Assembly: GCA_002914805.1 (NCBI GenBank)
Contig: JXTB01000491.1
Location: 216,258 to 280,257, forward strand
Source: Parasponia andersonii
Lineage: Eukaryota; Streptophyta; Magnoliopsida; Rosales; Cannabaceae
DNA: 64,000 bases
Reading direction: 5' to 3'
Part shown: positions 62,676-64,000 of the stretch, piece after piece
How the letters are laid out: each line of letters starts with the position of its first letter
Numbering within the stretch: the first letter of the stretch is position 1
Notes under the pieces: generated by a model
The model's input: the letters and a program-made list of their open reading frames with translations, nothing else
Database searches by the model: none
Told to the model about the DNA's origin: nothing
Program-made: the position numbers and the translations under genes

Positions 62676-64000
62676 AGCGCAAATTTCTCAATTACTAGTT
62701 GGCCCAAGTAGTTTTGGGCTCTTGTTGAGCTCTTCCTCTTCCCCATCAAAACAAGTTTCTAATTCTTTTACGTACAAAACAAAAAAAATTACAAAAATAG
62801 TGGGTTTGGTTTTTTAGGTGCTTTTAGAAAGTATCCTTTTTTAAAATTCTTTTAGGAAAATAACACTTTTAAAATAGTAATTAGTAATCAAAAGTATTTA
62901 AAATAAAAAATAAAAAAAAGGAGAGAAGTGAAATATTTTACCTAGTAATAGAAATAGGAAAAATGATTAAAAAAACAGAAAAAAGGGGAAAAGAAAGAGC
63001 AACAAAAGAAAAGGAATGTGTTATAAATGGTAAATATTAACCATTTTCAAACATTAGTAACTAGTAACTACTTTAAAAATGATATATTTATAAAAGATAT
63101 TTAAAAAATAAAAATTTTCTTAAAATACGATATAGAAGTTGGGAAAAAAAGCTGACGTACTGTATTTTTTAATTCTTTTCAAAAAAAGCTATGTATGGCC
63201 TAATTTCCTGAAGAGTATTTATAAGAAATGGCCTTTTTTCAATTAAAATTAAAAAACAGCCATTTTTAGGCTTATTTGATAAATAGCCATTTTATAATTT
63301 TAGTTCGATACATGGTCGCTTTATAAGTTGATTTACCTTTTATAAAGTAAATCAATTTATCATAAGGTAGATCAATTTTTGAAAAATTAAATCAATTTTT
63401 TAAAAAATAAATCAATTTTCAAAAATAGATTAATATATTTTGATATACTGAATATGAAAACGTTCACTTTTTCAAATCATTTTCAAAATGCAGCCATATT
63501 TTTTTAATAATGTTTGACGGCATTGCAAATTATGATTCCTCTGCCCTTTGGCTAAAAAGCCCTTTCCTCAAGACGTTATTCAGTAGTCCAGATATAGAGG
63601 CCCAAGTTGCTGTCTTAACTGTTTGTTTCTGATCTGATCATCTGATGCCAAACACAAAGATATATTTGTCTCAAGATCTTAAGCATTAATCTTATTATAT
63701 TACGACATTAAAAAAAGGTACAAAAAAAAGAAATATGGAATTGAGACCCTAATTCAACTCCATATTTTGTTTTATGACAATGTCATCACTCATCAGTGAT
63801 TTCCAAAGGACAGTTTTGTGACAAAAGTTTTTCATCTTGATCACATTATTAAAGTGAAAACAGTTTAGTTGTGTAAATACAATTGGAAAGTCATTACCAA
63901 AAAAAAAAATGTACAATTGGAAAGTATACAAAGAAGAGAAGTATAAAGACTTGAATAGATGGCAAGAACATCCTCCCAGAGACCTTCTGCCAAAAACTCT
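62676..64000. other. AT-rich intergenic DNA with a degenerate tandem repeat
   Basis: Around 63345-63430 the word AAATCAATTTT recurs about every 20 bases (four or five degenerate copies), next to two copies of ATAGCCATTT/AGCCATTTTT near 63258 and 63286. No gene is recognised up to the window edge. Confidence 0.5.

Overview
The window is nuclear DNA from a flowering plant, most likely a eudicot. It has AT-rich intergenic DNA, genes with many short GT-AG introns, plastid-type transit peptides, and plant-specific families (ORP3-type sterol-binding protein, TRP-type telomere-binding Myb, organellar RNase II). I cannot name the species. Seven intact protein-coding genes could be assembled exon by exon. 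In every one the splice phases close and the reading frame runs from ATG to stop.

Layout. 1-4751: right-hand part of a decayed CACTA (En/Spm) transposon with a recognisable TNP2 transposase pseudogene. 4752-12100: AT-rich, no gene recognised. 12475-19199 (-): organellar RNase II/R (RNR1), 14 exons. 20312-23058 (-): active-site-bearing rhomboid protease, 6 exons. 24310-24855: fold-back MITE-like element. 25690-29665: young but broken Ty1/copia retrotransposon with an ATTAG target duplication, an assembly gap and an assembly-type duplication of its 3' end, apparently nested in an older repeat. 30132-31405: non-autonomous hAT-like element. 32071-32576 and 19391-19692: two clusters of an AACGACA motif. 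33329-37967 (+): ORP3-like oxysterol-binding protein, 10 exons. 40586-43856 (+): telomere-repeat-binding Myb protein, 9 exons. 45492-46405 (-): plastid YidD-like protein, 4 exons. 47314-49668 (-): plastid NAD(P)-binding Rossmann protein, 7 exons. 51381-52660: GC-rich island with 61-bp tandem repeats, origin unknown. 53205-53278: tRNA-Glu-like sequence with an altered anticodon. 53991-55713 (-): HAD-superfamily pyrimidine-5'-nucleotidase-like phosphatase, 8 exons. 55714-64000: mostly gene-free, with one MITE-like inverted repeat.

The genes are ordinary housekeeping genes and do not form a pathway cluster. Three of them (RNR1, YidD-like, Rossmann protein) have N-termini that suggest import into plastids or mitochondria. 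I found no convincing undescribed system. The least explained items are the GC-rich island, the AACGACA motif clusters, the uORF overlapping the telomere-binding protein start, and the candidate NMD-inducing 3'UTR intron of RNR1.
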